Assembly: GCA_029067085.1 (NCBI GenBank)
Contig: JAIEFE010000020.1
Span: forward strand, 1-64,000
Length of the DNA stretch: 64,000 nt
From: Lachnospiraceae bacterium
Lineage (GTDB): Bacteria > Bacillota > Clostridia > Lachnospirales > Lachnospiraceae
Direction of reading: 5' to 3'
Part shown: positions 54,655 through 62,857 of the stretch, piece by piece
How the letters are laid out: each line of letters begins with the position of its first letter
How positions within the stretch are numbered: the first letter of the stretch is position 1
Made by a program: the position numbers and the translations under genes
Notes under the pieces: model-generated
Databases searched by the model: none
What the model was told of the DNA's origin: nothing
Seen by the model: the letters and a program-made list of their open reading frames with translations, nothing else

Positions 54655-55005
54655 CTATCCCTTACTTAACCAACCCAATCCTTCATGAACCAAAACCCAA
54701 ATTAGCTTTTCTTCGAAATTAATGATAACAATATCTGTTGCATAAAAAGATTGCCCATAACGTGTTATAAAGTGTTTAGCAAAATGAGTAATATCAGTCG
54801 CATTAAGAAGGAAAGGACCACATTTCTTTTCATAACAATAATCGTTAATCACACAAAGCTGTCCACTAAAATTATGTAGCTTCTCTAAGTACCTTAAAGC
54901 CTCTAAATCATCTAGCTCAATCCATTCACCAAAATTTATCTGCTTTACTATATTCAAATATAAATCATCAACAACATTAAAAGTTCTTCCGAACACCAGA
55001 TTCAT
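54655..55005 (-). CDS. Small hypothetical protein, immunity-like
   Basis: This is a 116-residue soluble protein beginning MNLVFGRTFNVVDD. No family is recognised. It is AT-rich with no export signal. It lies between two other small genes of unknown function on the same strand. An immunity role is inferred only from the neighbourhood. Confidence 0.6.
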   Translation of the reverse strand: MNLVFGRTFNVVDDLYLNIVKQINFGEWIELDDLEALRYLEKLHNFSGQLCVINDYCYEKKCGPFLLNATDITHFAKHFITRYGQSFYATDIVIINFEEKLIWVLVHEGLGWLSKG

Positions 55006-55113
55006 CTTTTTTTCAAATTCGTTCCATGATAAATTTTTAATGATAGCTATCCTCTCCTCTTGAGTATATTAAATAACTTTTTGATATAACAATTCCAATA
55101 ATAGAGGTCTGTT

Positions 55114-55629
55114 TTACTCAAAATCAATTCCCATACCACTCACAACCAAGTGCGGCTCTTCGCTTCCGAGCATCAATAGCCTCCAGCTCTCTGTATCATC
55201 AGATGCCACATCAAACACTTGCAATCTCTCATCATTTGAAAAAAATAGCGTTAAATCTCTCCATCTGTTTATTTTATATTTATTAATATAGACCGGCATC
55301 TCTCCTTTGAGCCAGTCTTGGCTTTTTTCATCAAACAGATTATTCCCCTGAGGTTCCCAGTCGAAATCTTCCGAATAATCCATGCCCGTTCTTGGAGAAT
55401 ACATATCCGAAGATGCTATCACTATTTCTTCTTTTTTCTTATTGATAATTCGCCATGGTGATTGAATATGTAAAGCATATTCAGTTTTTTCTTTCTCTCT
55501 CCCTTTTCGATCCACAGTCATTACGTTTTTCCCAATACCTATCCATACCATGTTTGCTGCTCTTCCAATACAAGAAATTGGTTCACCGATGATTCTGTCA
55601 AGATATTCACAAATTGCTGTTTTATCCAT
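55114..55629 (-). CDS. Small conserved hypothetical protein, immunity-like
   Basis: This 171-residue soluble protein has features I associate with an immunity-type family: YALHIQSPWRI, a central DFDWEPQGNN and a C-terminal LVVSGMGIDFE. It probably forms a compact alpha/beta fold. No toxin is adjacent. The gene is AT-rich against the rest of the window. Confidence 0.6.
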   Translation of the reverse strand: MDKTAICEYLDRIIGEPISCIGRAANMVWIGIGKNVMTVDRKGREKEKTEYALHIQSPWRIINKKKEEIVIASSDMYSPRTGMDYSEDFDWEPQGNNLFDEKSQDWLKGEMPVYINKYKINRWRDLTLFFSNDERLQVFDVASDDTESWRLLMLGSEEPHLVVSGMGIDFE

Positions 55630-55674
55630 TCTTTTTCCCTTTTCTCATACACTTCTTTCCATATACCTATTAAA

Positions 55675-56139
55675 TCAATTATAAGGCGCCTCATAATCTA
55701 CCTCATCCCACAAATAAACTATATTTCTAAATTGCATTCTTAAATAACACCACATAGATTTTTTTGCTTCTATGATCCGCCCTATAAACATTCCACCTAA
55801 TGCAGAATAATACTCTTCAACTATTTCATAACTCCACCTTTTTGTTAAAATATTATTTAAAAAAATTGGCAGGTCTATATCTTTGACAATATGTATTTCT
55901 TTTCTGCTCACTCCTTTTTTGTAAATAAGTTGAATTGAAATATTATCTATATCGCATTCTTTCACAATAATCTGCGCTGACCTTGTCCGATAATAGCGAG
56001 AGTCTCCATTATCTCTTATTACAAATCCATGTTCAAGAAATCTTAATATGATATCATCATCCACCTGTATTTCATCAACAAGACAATCAGATAAAATAAT
56101 ATTGGGGTAGGCGTTTTGTCTTTGTTCCTTCCAATTCAT
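55675..56139 (-). CDS. Small hypothetical protein, immunity-like
   Basis: This is a 154-residue soluble protein beginning MNWKEQRQNAYPNIILSD. I do not recognise the family. It lies 26 nt downstream of the DUF3969-like gene and 45 nt upstream of the next small gene, so this may be one transcript. The codon use is AT-rich. Confidence 0.6.
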   Translation of the reverse strand: MNWKEQRQNAYPNIILSDCLVDEIQVDDDIILRFLEHGFVIRDNGDSRYYRTRSAQIIVKECDIDNISIQLIYKKGVSRKEIHIVKDIDLPIFLNNILTKRWSYEIVEEYYSALGGMFIGRIIEAKKSMWCYLRMQFRNIVYLWDEVDYEAPYN

Positions 56140-56165
56140 CTCAAAGCTCCTTTTATTCAGACCAC

Positions 56166-56495
56166 TTACATCCAGAATGAATCGTTATACTCTTCATATT
56201 TTTTCAAAAGTATCAATGCTTCTTGTTTCAATTCTTCTATTATATCATTAAATTTTTCAGGCATTAGTGAAACAATATCCTCCAATTCACATCCCTTCAT
56301 GATAAGGTTTGTAATCCCCTTATCACATCTTTTGGCTTTCAATTTTTTAACCATATACGGAGAAAACAAAAACTTTTCTGCTTCATCAATCGTAATTCCG
56401 CCTTTTTTGACAGTCTCTAAGCTCCCAATGATCGTTATCAATAATATTTTCTCATCCACCTTTTCTAATCTGTTCTCTTTAGCAATAACTATCAT
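56166..56495 (-). CDS. DUF3969-like small protein
   Basis: This 109-residue protein resembles the DUF3969 family, with IIGSLETVKKGGITIDEAEKFLF-type and GCELEDIVSLMPEKF segments and a C-terminal helical end. DUF3969 proteins are of unknown function and often lie in clusters of small accessory or immunity-like genes. A purine-rich TAGGAAAAGA precedes the ATG. It is the first gene of the AT-rich cluster in transcription order. Confidence 0.65.
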   Translation of the reverse strand: MIVIAKENRLEKVDEKILLITIIGSLETVKKGGITIDEAEKFLFSPYMVKKLKAKRCDKGITNLIMKGCELEDIVSLMPEKFNDIIEELKQEALILLKKYEEYNDSFWM

Positions 56496-56626
56496 ATTTC
56501 TTTTCCTACTTTCTCTGCCATAACACTATCATCATAAATTTATCAACCATTATTATGCTTCTCATCCGCTTTTACACAATAAATTTTTTTTTAAAGGTAT
56601 CATCATACCCTCATCTAAAATCAGAA

Positions 56627-57253
56627 TCAGATATCCATCTCCGAAAGCTTCAAATATAAATCTTCAAAGATCCCCGCCTGAATCCGATCAGAAAAGGAAT
56701 ACCGCACAGGCTCTTTGTCATGCTCGAAATCGTACACGGTGACCGTTTCCGCCTTCGGATCCACGATCCAGTATTCCCTCACGCCCGCTTCACGGTATAA
56801 TTTCACTTTTCTCTCGCAGTCCATCTTCACGCTGGAAGGCGAGAGAATCTCAATTGCCCAGTCCGGCGCACCCTGACAGCCTTTTTCATCCAATTTCTCT
56901 CTGTCGCAGACTACGGAAATATCCGGCTCCACATAGTTGAACTTATCTTTCTTGATATAGACCGCAAAAGGTGCTGCATATATTTTGCATTTTCCCTTAT
57001 TTTCTCTGATATGCAACTTGATGCTAACAAACATTTCTCCCAAAATATCCTGATGCCGTCTTACCGGCGTATCCATCCAAAACCATTCTCCGCCGATCAG
57101 CTCCGCCCGTTCCCCTTCCGGCAGCGCCTCGATATCCGCGATCGTGTAACCTTTTCCATCTTTTCCACCTTTCAGCATAGTGAAACCTTCCTCTCGTTCC
57201 GGCTGGTTTTTCTTCTCAGCTTCTTCCCAATCCCATGATTTCCTGACTTCCAT
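56627..57253 (-). CDS. Uma2 family (DUF820) nuclease-like protein, copy 4
   Basis: This is a 208-residue full-length copy beginning MEVRKSWDWEEAE after GGAGGAAACT. It contains VEPDISVVCD, APDWAIEILSPSS and REYWIVDP. It carries the complete module of promoter, structured leader and gene. Its N-terminal WEEAE...EREEGFTMLKGGKDGKG extension is the same as the untranslated in-frame segment before copy 2, so copies 2 and 4 are close relatives. Confidence 0.85.
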   Translation of the reverse strand: MEVRKSWDWEEAEKKNQPEREEGFTMLKGGKDGKGYTIADIEALPEGERAELIGGEWFWMDTPVRRHQDILGEMFVSIKLHIRENKGKCKIYAAPFAVYIKKDKFNYVEPDISVVCDREKLDEKGCQGAPDWAIEILSPSSVKMDCERKVKLYREAGVREYWIVDPKAETVTVYDFEHDKEPVRYSFSDRIQAGIFEDLYLKLSEMDI

Positions 57254-57502
57254 AGTTTCCTCCGTTCCGCACGGCCGTTTTCGGACTGTTCAGATTGATA
57301 TACGTGTCCGTTGTCCGTATGGCCTGCTTTGTGCTGCGGCAGGAGGGTGTGCCTATGTAGTCCTGTCCCGACTGCCTCCACCGCGTTTTCTGTTATCCTG
57401 TTACAAATGTGAGTAAGCGGCAGAAACTGCCTGTTGTGCGAATGCACGGATGCGCCAATGCGGCGCGAAAGCTCTCGATGAAGCTTCCTGTGTTTACTCT
57501 GT
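57254..57502 (-). ncRNA. Structured leader of Uma2 copy 4
   Basis: The ~250-nt leader carries the same hairpins as that of copy 3, with the shared pair GTGC-ATTC-GCAC and GGCAG-TTT-CTGCC at 57447-57419. Its gene-proximal 70 nt are also found as a stray remnant at 37994-38064. Confidence 0.5.
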
Positions 57503-57508
57503 TCTCTC

Positions 57509-57537
57509 AGTATATACTTCAGAAAAAGATATGTCAA
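57509..57537 (-). promoter_or_regulatory. Near-consensus sigma-A promoter of Uma2 copy 4
   Basis: On the minus strand TTGACA (57537-57532) and TATACT (57514-57509) are separated by 17 nt. Confidence 0.8.
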
Positions 57538-57651
57538 GATATTATTTTATAAACGTTTTTTCGTATTTTATGTACTTTACTGTAATGACATTCTGAAATA
57601 TGATGCCAGAGATCCATGGACGGATAAGGACGATTTATAGATGTTTACTTC

Positions 57652-58008
57652 TCATTGATATATCCCCAAAAATGATGTTATTTTTCCATAAGTATACTCG
57701 CCCTCAATCAATCCGAATTCAGGGTCATAATATTTGTTATCGTACAGCAACGTCCAATGCGTGTATCCCGCATTTGTATGTACGGTTAAAATGGAATATT
57801 CATATGGTGCAGGATTCTTTTTTGAAATGCGTGTATTTCTTTCGGCATGTTTCACTCCGTAATGATCCAATATATCAATCAGCTGCCCTATGCTCGTAGG
57901 TCCGCTTGTTTTCATATCTTTGATCACTTTCTCTATATCTTTGCCCGTGATCATTGCAATACATGCCTGACCACAGGTTTCACCAGTCGGCTGCATAACC
58001 AGTTCCAT
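57652..58008 (-). CDS. Stand-alone C39-like papain-fold peptidase domain
   Basis: This is a 118-residue protein with only a peptidase C39-like domain. The oxyanion Gln and nucleophile Cys appear in QPTGETCGQAC (Q6, C12), the His in YTHWTLLYDNKYYDPE (H84) and the Asp a few residues later (D95). C39 domains usually remove leader peptides in bacteriocin export transporters. Here no ABC transporter, membrane segment or signal peptide is attached. It may process a small peptide or act as an effector. It is next to the immunity-like gene cluster. Confidence 0.7.
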   Translation of the reverse strand: MELVMQPTGETCGQACIAMITGKDIEKVIKDMKTSGPTSIGQLIDILDHYGVKHAERNTRISKKNPAPYEYSILTVHTNAGYTHWTLLYDNKYYDPEFGLIEGEYTYGKITSFLGIYQ

Positions 58009-58046
58009 TTCCGTTCTCCTTTTCTGTTTTATGCAAATTATTTACG

Positions 58047-58568
58047 CTACGAAAAATTTGTAAAACTATCTGTTTTGGTAACACTGTCTACATGGATATA
58101 TACATCCATGCAGGTAATCCCCTGTTTTTCATATACATGCTCAAAGCAGGACAATATATCCTCCTTGGGTTTTTCACAAAATCCGTTTGCCTGCAAATAC
58201 GCCAATATTTTTTTATAGGCATTTTGAATCCGCTCAATGGTTGCTGTGAAAGGTTCATATATTGTGATCACTGCATAATCCGCCTCTTTCTGATCAGCAA
58301 ATTCCACACCCGGGCAGCTGGTTTCAAACCCTTCCGGCAAAATATAGGCTGCAACATATCCATGAATGCCGAATCTGGTCTGCATCTCAGGCGGAACAAA
58401 GGGGAAATCCCAACCGATTCTCATTGCATCCAGTTTACATGAGAATATATCGCTTAAAGCGACCAGTTTATTCAGTTCCGGAATAATTTCATCTGCTTCC
58501 CATTTGGATATTGTCTGACGGGAGACAGACATGTAGAATCCCCCAAGCTCATATCTCGATGAAAGCAC
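58047..58568 (-). CDS. XRE regulator with GyrI-like effector domain, N-terminus shortened
   Basis: The 173-residue frame keeps the second half of an XRE helix-turn-helix (SVSRQTISKWEADEIIPELNKL) and a C-terminal GyrI-like small-molecule-binding domain. A normal protein would have about 15 more residues before ELGG, including the first helix. A stop codon lies 9 nt upstream of the GTG start, so that part is missing. It is probably a 5'-truncated or decayed gene. Two intact regulators of the same kind are at 60642 and 62858. Confidence 0.6.
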   Translation of the reverse strand: MLSSRYELGGFYMSVSRQTISKWEADEIIPELNKLVALSDIFSCKLDAMRIGWDFPFVPPEMQTRFGIHGYVAAYILPEGFETSCPGVEFADQKEADYAVITIYEPFTATIERIQNAYKKILAYLQANGFCEKPKEDILSCFEHVYEKQGITCMDVYIHVDSVTKTDSFTNFS

Positions 58569-58688
58569 AACTTTTTAATTCCAGATTTATTATGGCATAA
58601 TTGTTATAGAAAAAACACCCCGTTAAAAACGCTATTTCAGTGAGTAATGTCAACTGCCACTTTACATTTCCACAATACATTTACATAT

Positions 58689-58720
58689 TAAAAAACGGGG
58701 CACAGCAAACGCTATACCCC
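58689..58720 (-). terminator. Terminator of the ECF sigma/anti-sigma operon
   Basis: On the minus strand GGGGTATAGC pairs with GCTGTGCCCC (two G-U pairs) around GTTT and is followed by GTTTTTT. Confidence 0.85.
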
Positions 58721-58752
58721 ATCTTTTTATCACACTGACTACATTCTCAATG

Positions 58753-59382
58753 TTATTTGAGTGTGATATCAGTATATTTTTCGATTTCCTCCTCCGGCAC
58801 ATCATTCGTTTGTGAATACGGATAACCGCCATATTCTCCCCGCTCGATTTCCAGATATATCACCTTGCCCTCATGCGCCATTTTTACCCGGCAAATACCC
58901 TCGTCATCAAATAAATTGGTAACGTCAGCTTGTTGGTCATAATAATATACCCAGACTTTTCCGTCTGCATCTTCATCAACATCGGCAGACTCATTCATGG
59001 CATCGACAAGCTCATCTGCTGACAGCCAAGTCTGAGTACCGTCACTTTCAATGCTGACTCCTCCGAATGCGCTTACTCCTTGTTCTTCGCCGTCACGTTC
59101 ATACCGGATCGTATATCCACCCTCACCGTTTTCCACAATATCTGCTTCTGTCTGTGCTCCATGCAGCCAAATGGAAACCTTCTGCTGAATGCCTCCGATA
59201 TCCGCTGCATATGCGGTTCCCGAGCCCCCTATAATAACTGAACATGCAACTGCTGCCGCTGCTATCATATTTCTTTTATGCTTCTTCTGAATCTCTGTCA
59301 TTTTTTCTACCTCCACAGATAATTGTCCGGAGGTCTGAAGTGTTGAAAATGCTTGCTTATACCGTTCTTTATTGTTCATCAT
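58753..59382 (-). CDS. Probable membrane anti-sigma factor
   Basis: This 209-residue protein has a short cytoplasmic N-terminus (1-35, with a QTSGQLSVEVEKM helix), one transmembrane helix (about 38-60) and an extracellular domain of about 150 residues rich in acidic residues. The start overlaps the sigma-factor gene by 14 nt, so the two are translationally coupled. By position it should hold the sigma factor at the membrane until a signal arrives. The extracellular part does not match a domain I know. Confidence 0.8.
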   Translation of the reverse strand: MMNNKERYKQAFSTLQTSGQLSVEVEKMTEIQKKHKRNMIAAAAVACSVIIGGSGTAYAADIGGIQQKVSIWLHGAQTEADIVENGEGGYTIRYERDGEEQGVSAFGGVSIESDGTQTWLSADELVDAMNESADVDEDADGKVWVYYYDQQADVTNLFDDEGICRVKMAHEGKVIYLEIERGEYGGYPYSQTNDVPEEEIEKYTDITLK

Positions 59383-59851
59383 CCCATTCCTCCTTCAATA
59401 CTTCCTTGAGCAGACTGCGCCCGCGTGACAAACGCACTTTAATGTTGCTTTCGCTTAACCGTAGGATATTCGCAATTTCACGAACGCTATAATCTTCGTA
59501 ATAGTACAAGTGAATCACAATACGATATTTTTCCGGAAGCCGCATTACTGTTTCAAACAGATTCTCGGATTGCGGCGTTTCAAACGTCAGTGTTTCCATG
59601 TAATCATCAAGGGAAAGTTTATTGCGTCTCCAAAACGTATGATTAGCATTCTTTGCCTTATTGATTGCCACACGTAACAGCCATGCGCGTATATGCTGCT
59701 CGTTTTCAAATTCCTTTTTCATCGTGTAATACTGGATAAACGTATCCTGAACAATGTCTTCCGCGTCCTGTGCATTCTTGCATACATTAAACGCGACCGC
59801 AAACAGGTTGTTCTGATATAGCGCCACCAGCTCCTGTACAGTCTGTTTCAT
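59369..59851 (-). CDS. ECF-type RNA polymerase sigma factor
   Basis: This is a 160-residue sigma-70 family factor with only regions 2 and 4. Region 2 shows NAQDAEDIVQDTFIQYY, and region 4 shows LPEKYRIVIHLYYYEDYSVREIANIL. I chose the ATG at 59851 because AAGGAG lies 6 nt upstream. A start at 59881 adds ten unconserved residues. It is paired with an anti-sigma factor and likely controls its own operon. Confidence 0.92.
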   Translation of the reverse strand: MKQTVQELVALYQNNLFAVAFNVCKNAQDAEDIVQDTFIQYYTMKKEFENEQHIRAWLLRVAINKAKNANHTFWRRNKLSLDDYMETLTFETPQSENLFETVMRLPEKYRIVIHLYYYEDYSVREIANILRLSESNIKVRLSRGRSLLKEVLKEEWDDEQ

Positions 59852-59964
59852 GAGCGCTCCTTTAATTTTATTGTAATACAATATTTGAAAAGCCCTTCAC
59901 TAATAGTACAATCAGCGAAGGGCTATGGTTACAAAAATTTTTATTTTCAAAAATAATATAAATC

Positions 59965-60645
59965 CTATAGATTCATCAATTCCTTTCTCGTTTCTTTATC
60001 AAACTTTTCTAAAGCATAACGATAAGCAGTTCTGGACATCTGCGCATGATTCAAGATCAAGTAATCTTTTACCGGTTCCCTATCAACTTGCGAGAGACTT
60101 TTTAACATCCACCCATATCCTTTCTGAACCAGATCATGTTCATCCTTCATAAGCGAGTCTGATATTCTGAATGGATCAATTCCTTCATAATCGTTATGCA
60201 AAATAGCCGGAATTAATATGACTGCCGATGCACGGCGTACCCAAAAATCTTCATCTTTTGTCCACTCCGTTACCTTCTGAAAAAAAGATTTATATCTTCG
60301 TAACAATTCGCCAAAAGCATGCGTACAAAAATCATCACAATCTCCCCACCCTCGGACATATTTCTTTAGCCAGCTATAAAAAATGTCATACGTGGCTTCA
60401 GAGTATTGTTCTCTTACTCTATATGCCCAATCAAAAGCGATCACGCCTAATGCCCAGCTATGTTCTTCAAATAATTCCCCACATAAACAGAGCACATTTT
60501 CAATCGACTTATCTTCTATCTTTTTATAGAGTCTTGCGGACAGTTTTCGTATATCACCAGTAATGATATGTCTGCCATCCGGAATGTTTTCGGACAGTAT
60601 TTTGATCTCGTTAATCGCTTCTGACACAATTTTATTCATTTTCAT
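59965..60645 (-). CDS. DNA alkylation repair protein (AlkD-like HEAT repeat)
   Basis: This is a 226-residue all-helical protein of the DNA alkylation repair family, which removes alkylated bases or binds damaged DNA. Characteristic segments are GDCDDFCTHAFGELL, DEDFWVRRASAVILI and the C-terminal SRTAYRYALEKF. The start overlaps the stop of the XRE-VOC gene (ATGA), so the two genes are coupled. Confidence 0.85.
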   Translation of the reverse strand: MKMNKIVSEAINEIKILSENIPDGRHIITGDIRKLSARLYKKIEDKSIENVLCLCGELFEEHSWALGVIAFDWAYRVREQYSEATYDIFYSWLKKYVRGWGDCDDFCTHAFGELLRRYKSFFQKVTEWTKDEDFWVRRASAVILIPAILHNDYEGIDPFRISDSLMKDEHDLVQKGYGWMLKSLSQVDREPVKDYLILNHAQMSRTAYRYALEKFDKETRKELMNL

Positions 60646-61247
60646 TCATTAACCTTCTCATCATAAGATCCTGTGATTTCACAAACATTATGATCCGGAT
60701 CTTTCAGGTGAAAATAATAGTACCCTTCGTTTACTTTTCTTATTTCTGTCATTTCTCCGATATTTAGTGCTTTGAGCCTGTTATATTCTTTTTTCAGATC
60801 TTCTACCCAGAAGTTCAAAACAAATTTGTAGTCCCCATCCACATAATGGTGTCCCCGCAAATTCTCTTCATTCATGAGCGCCAGGCATTTATTGTCAAAA
60901 TAGAACTCCGCGAATGTATTTCCGCAGTTCCTTGTGGATACGGGCATTGATAATAATTGTTCATAAAAGGAAATCGACTTTTCAAAATCTCTTACGATCA
61001 AATAAATAGAACCCAGATGTATCTCCTGCGGCCTGAGATTTTTTATTTCCTCAGCTTCGAGTAAAATATCATCAGTCCCAATCGAAAACAACTTGCTCAT
61101 CATAATGACCTTATCAATCTCCGGTAGCGATTGTTCCATTTCCCATTTAGAAACGGATTGCCTTGATACCGAAAGCATTTCTGCCAATTGCTCCTGCGTT
61201 AATCCATTCTCAATTCTAAGCTTTTGGATTCTGCTGCCTAATCCCAT
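60642..61247 (-). CDS. XRE regulator fused to a VOC (glyoxalase-like) domain
   Basis: This is a 201-residue fusion. Residues 1-62 are an XRE helix-turn-helix (LTQEQLAEMLSVSRQSVSKWE). Residues about 75-195 are a VOC domain (IYLIVRDFEKSISFYEQLL, YYFHLKDPDHNVCEI) of the bleomycin-resistance/glyoxalase fold, likely a ligand sensor or drug trap. I chose the ATG at 61247 because GGAGGG precedes it. An upstream start would add 26 residues of no known domain. It is cotranscribed with the alkylation repair gene, so a response to a reactive compound is plausible. Confidence 0.82.
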   Translation of the reverse strand: MGLGSRIQKLRIENGLTQEQLAEMLSVSRQSVSKWEMEQSLPEIDKVIMMSKLFSIGTDDILLEAEEIKNLRPQEIHLGSIYLIVRDFEKSISFYEQLLSMPVSTRNCGNTFAEFYFDNKCLALMNEENLRGHHYVDGDYKFVLNFWVEDLKKEYNRLKALNIGEMTEIRKVNEGYYYFHLKDPDHNVCEITGSYDEKVNE

Positions 61248-61318
61248 TCTGCCCTCCAAATGTTTTTTACTATTGTAACAATGAAATGCTGTTTCTTCTA
61301 CCAAGTTTAATTGGAATT

Positions 61319-61339
61319 CGGGCAACCTCTGGTTGCCCG
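61319..61339 (-). terminator. Strong hairpin after the GH43 gene
   Basis: CGGGCAACC and GGTTGCCCG pair perfectly around TCT. It is 20 nt past the GH43 stop on the minus strand. No long T-run follows, so it is a weak or partial terminator or an mRNA-stabilising stem. Confidence 0.55.
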
Positions 61340-61360
61340 ATCTTCGATTCTCCCTGCCGG

Positions 61361-62782
61361 TTACCTATCAAACGTGAAGCAGTCAAATTCAGCTTCACCA
61401 TCGCCGCAAAACTCAAAATAAACCGCACGTTTGCCGATGATTCCGCAGCTTAGCGGCACGCTGTATTCAGTCTTTTCCGGTTCAAGAGTCAATTCTGCGA
61501 CGACTCTGCCGCGCCAACTGTCAATGCGGACTTTAACGGTCATCTGCCTCTTGACGGTCGCCGAGACAGTGACACTCTTCGGAGAAATGGTACCAAACTG
61601 AAGATACCTGAAACCCGCAGTCGTGCCGTTTTTAATGTTTACGATCGGCGCAGAAACACCGTCAATCTGCTCATAGACCGGCTTGATATACGCCTGATGC
61701 AGAGGCGACAAGTGGCAGGCATATCCGGCTGAAATTATTTTATAAGCATCGATTCCGTTGACCGACGCTCCCGATGAGGTCTCCTCTACGGGCTTGGCGT
61801 TTACAGGCTCGCCATTTACGTAGGTAATATCGCCAATGTAGATTCTTCCGTCCTTGCCGACAGCTATATCAACAGGCTCTATCATACCCTGTCTGGAGAA
61901 CTCGTCGCTGCCGGTATGTCGGTGATAGAAGATGTACCACTGGCCGTTTATCTCTACAAGACCACCGTGGTTATTGCCCCAGCGGTATGTCTGCTGACCG
62001 GTGCCGTCAGGAAGCCTTACTATTTCTCCGCCGTTAAACGAGATATCCCCACCGTCCCGATAACCATCGAGCGGACTATCCGACCACTTATAGCTTAAGA
62101 AGCCGTTGCATGCCTCATATACCCCAAGCTCCGGTACCGGAGTGGTATAGCGCTTTGAATAGACATATACGTATTTCCCGTTGATCTTTCTGGGACTTGA
62201 TGCTTCAAAGAACGCATCTGCCAGATCAACGCCGGACTCGTTGTTCTTTTCATTCCAGGGATCCGGTGTGTGACCTATAGGATGGCTACGGAAGGTACCC
62301 TCTTTTATCGTACACATATCATCCTCAAGTTCAGCACAGAACGCTGAGCAAAAGCCCCAAAAAGCGTATACTCTTCCATCATCGTCAACGAGAATGCCGG
62401 GATCAAAGCCAAGTTTCGTGAGCCGTGGGTTTTCAAATGGTCCCGCGGGATTTTTAGAGGACGCAACCATGATCCTCGAACCGCAGCCCTCAGCAGCATA
62501 GAGATAAAACGTATCACCCTTTTGAACGACGTCCGGCGCATAGAGGATCGAACCGTCAGTCGCCGTATAGCATACGCCGTGATAAGTCCAGTTCGTAAGA
62601 TCATCTACCGGTGCGCTCCAAACGACCTGGTCTCTGCCGCAATAGGCAGTGCGCTCTGTGTCATGAGAACCGTAAATGTATATGCGCTTTTCGCCGTTAT
62701 ACTCAAAAACACGTGGCTCGCCATCCGGAATGTGCTCCCACAACGGCAGATAAGGATTGGCCGATTTTAATCGTTCTTTCAT
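61361..62782 (-). CDS. Glycoside hydrolase family 43 protein
   Basis: This is a 473-residue enzyme with a five-bladed propeller. The likely catalytic set is D20 (IPDGEPRVF), D127 (FDPGILVDDDG) and E193 (FFEASSPRK). After about residue 340 a beta-rich C-terminal domain resembling CBM6 follows. GH43 enzymes act on arabinoxylan or arabinan side chains. There is no signal peptide, so it would act on imported oligosaccharides. The stand-alone position gives no hint of substrate. Confidence 0.88.
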   Translation of the reverse strand: MKERLKSANPYLPLWEHIPDGEPRVFEYNGEKRIYIYGSHDTERTAYCGRDQVVWSAPVDDLTNWTYHGVCYTATDGSILYAPDVVQKGDTFYLYAAEGCGSRIMVASSKNPAGPFENPRLTKLGFDPGILVDDDGRVYAFWGFCSAFCAELEDDMCTIKEGTFRSHPIGHTPDPWNEKNNESGVDLADAFFEASSPRKINGKYVYVYSKRYTTPVPELGVYEACNGFLSYKWSDSPLDGYRDGGDISFNGGEIVRLPDGTGQQTYRWGNNHGGLVEINGQWYIFYHRHTGSDEFSRQGMIEPVDIAVGKDGRIYIGDITYVNGEPVNAKPVEETSSGASVNGIDAYKIISAGYACHLSPLHQAYIKPVYEQIDGVSAPIVNIKNGTTAGFRYLQFGTISPKSVTVSATVKRQMTVKVRIDSWRGRVVAELTLEPEKTEYSVPLSCGIIGKRAVYFEFCGDGEAEFDCFTFDR

Positions 62783-62857
62783 AGTGATTCTCCTTTGCTA
62801 ATCATTTTAGATTATAAACGCCTTCAAGATAGATCAATTCACATTCTTCTACTACCC

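Noticed and set aside
57172..57537. Minus-strand frame in the Uma2 leader that reads like a conserved peptide (also at 53833-54021)
   Set aside because: It would start at the TTG of the -35 box, before the transcription start. In copy 1 the same frame is changed by indels and stops early. Conservation is better explained by RNA structure.
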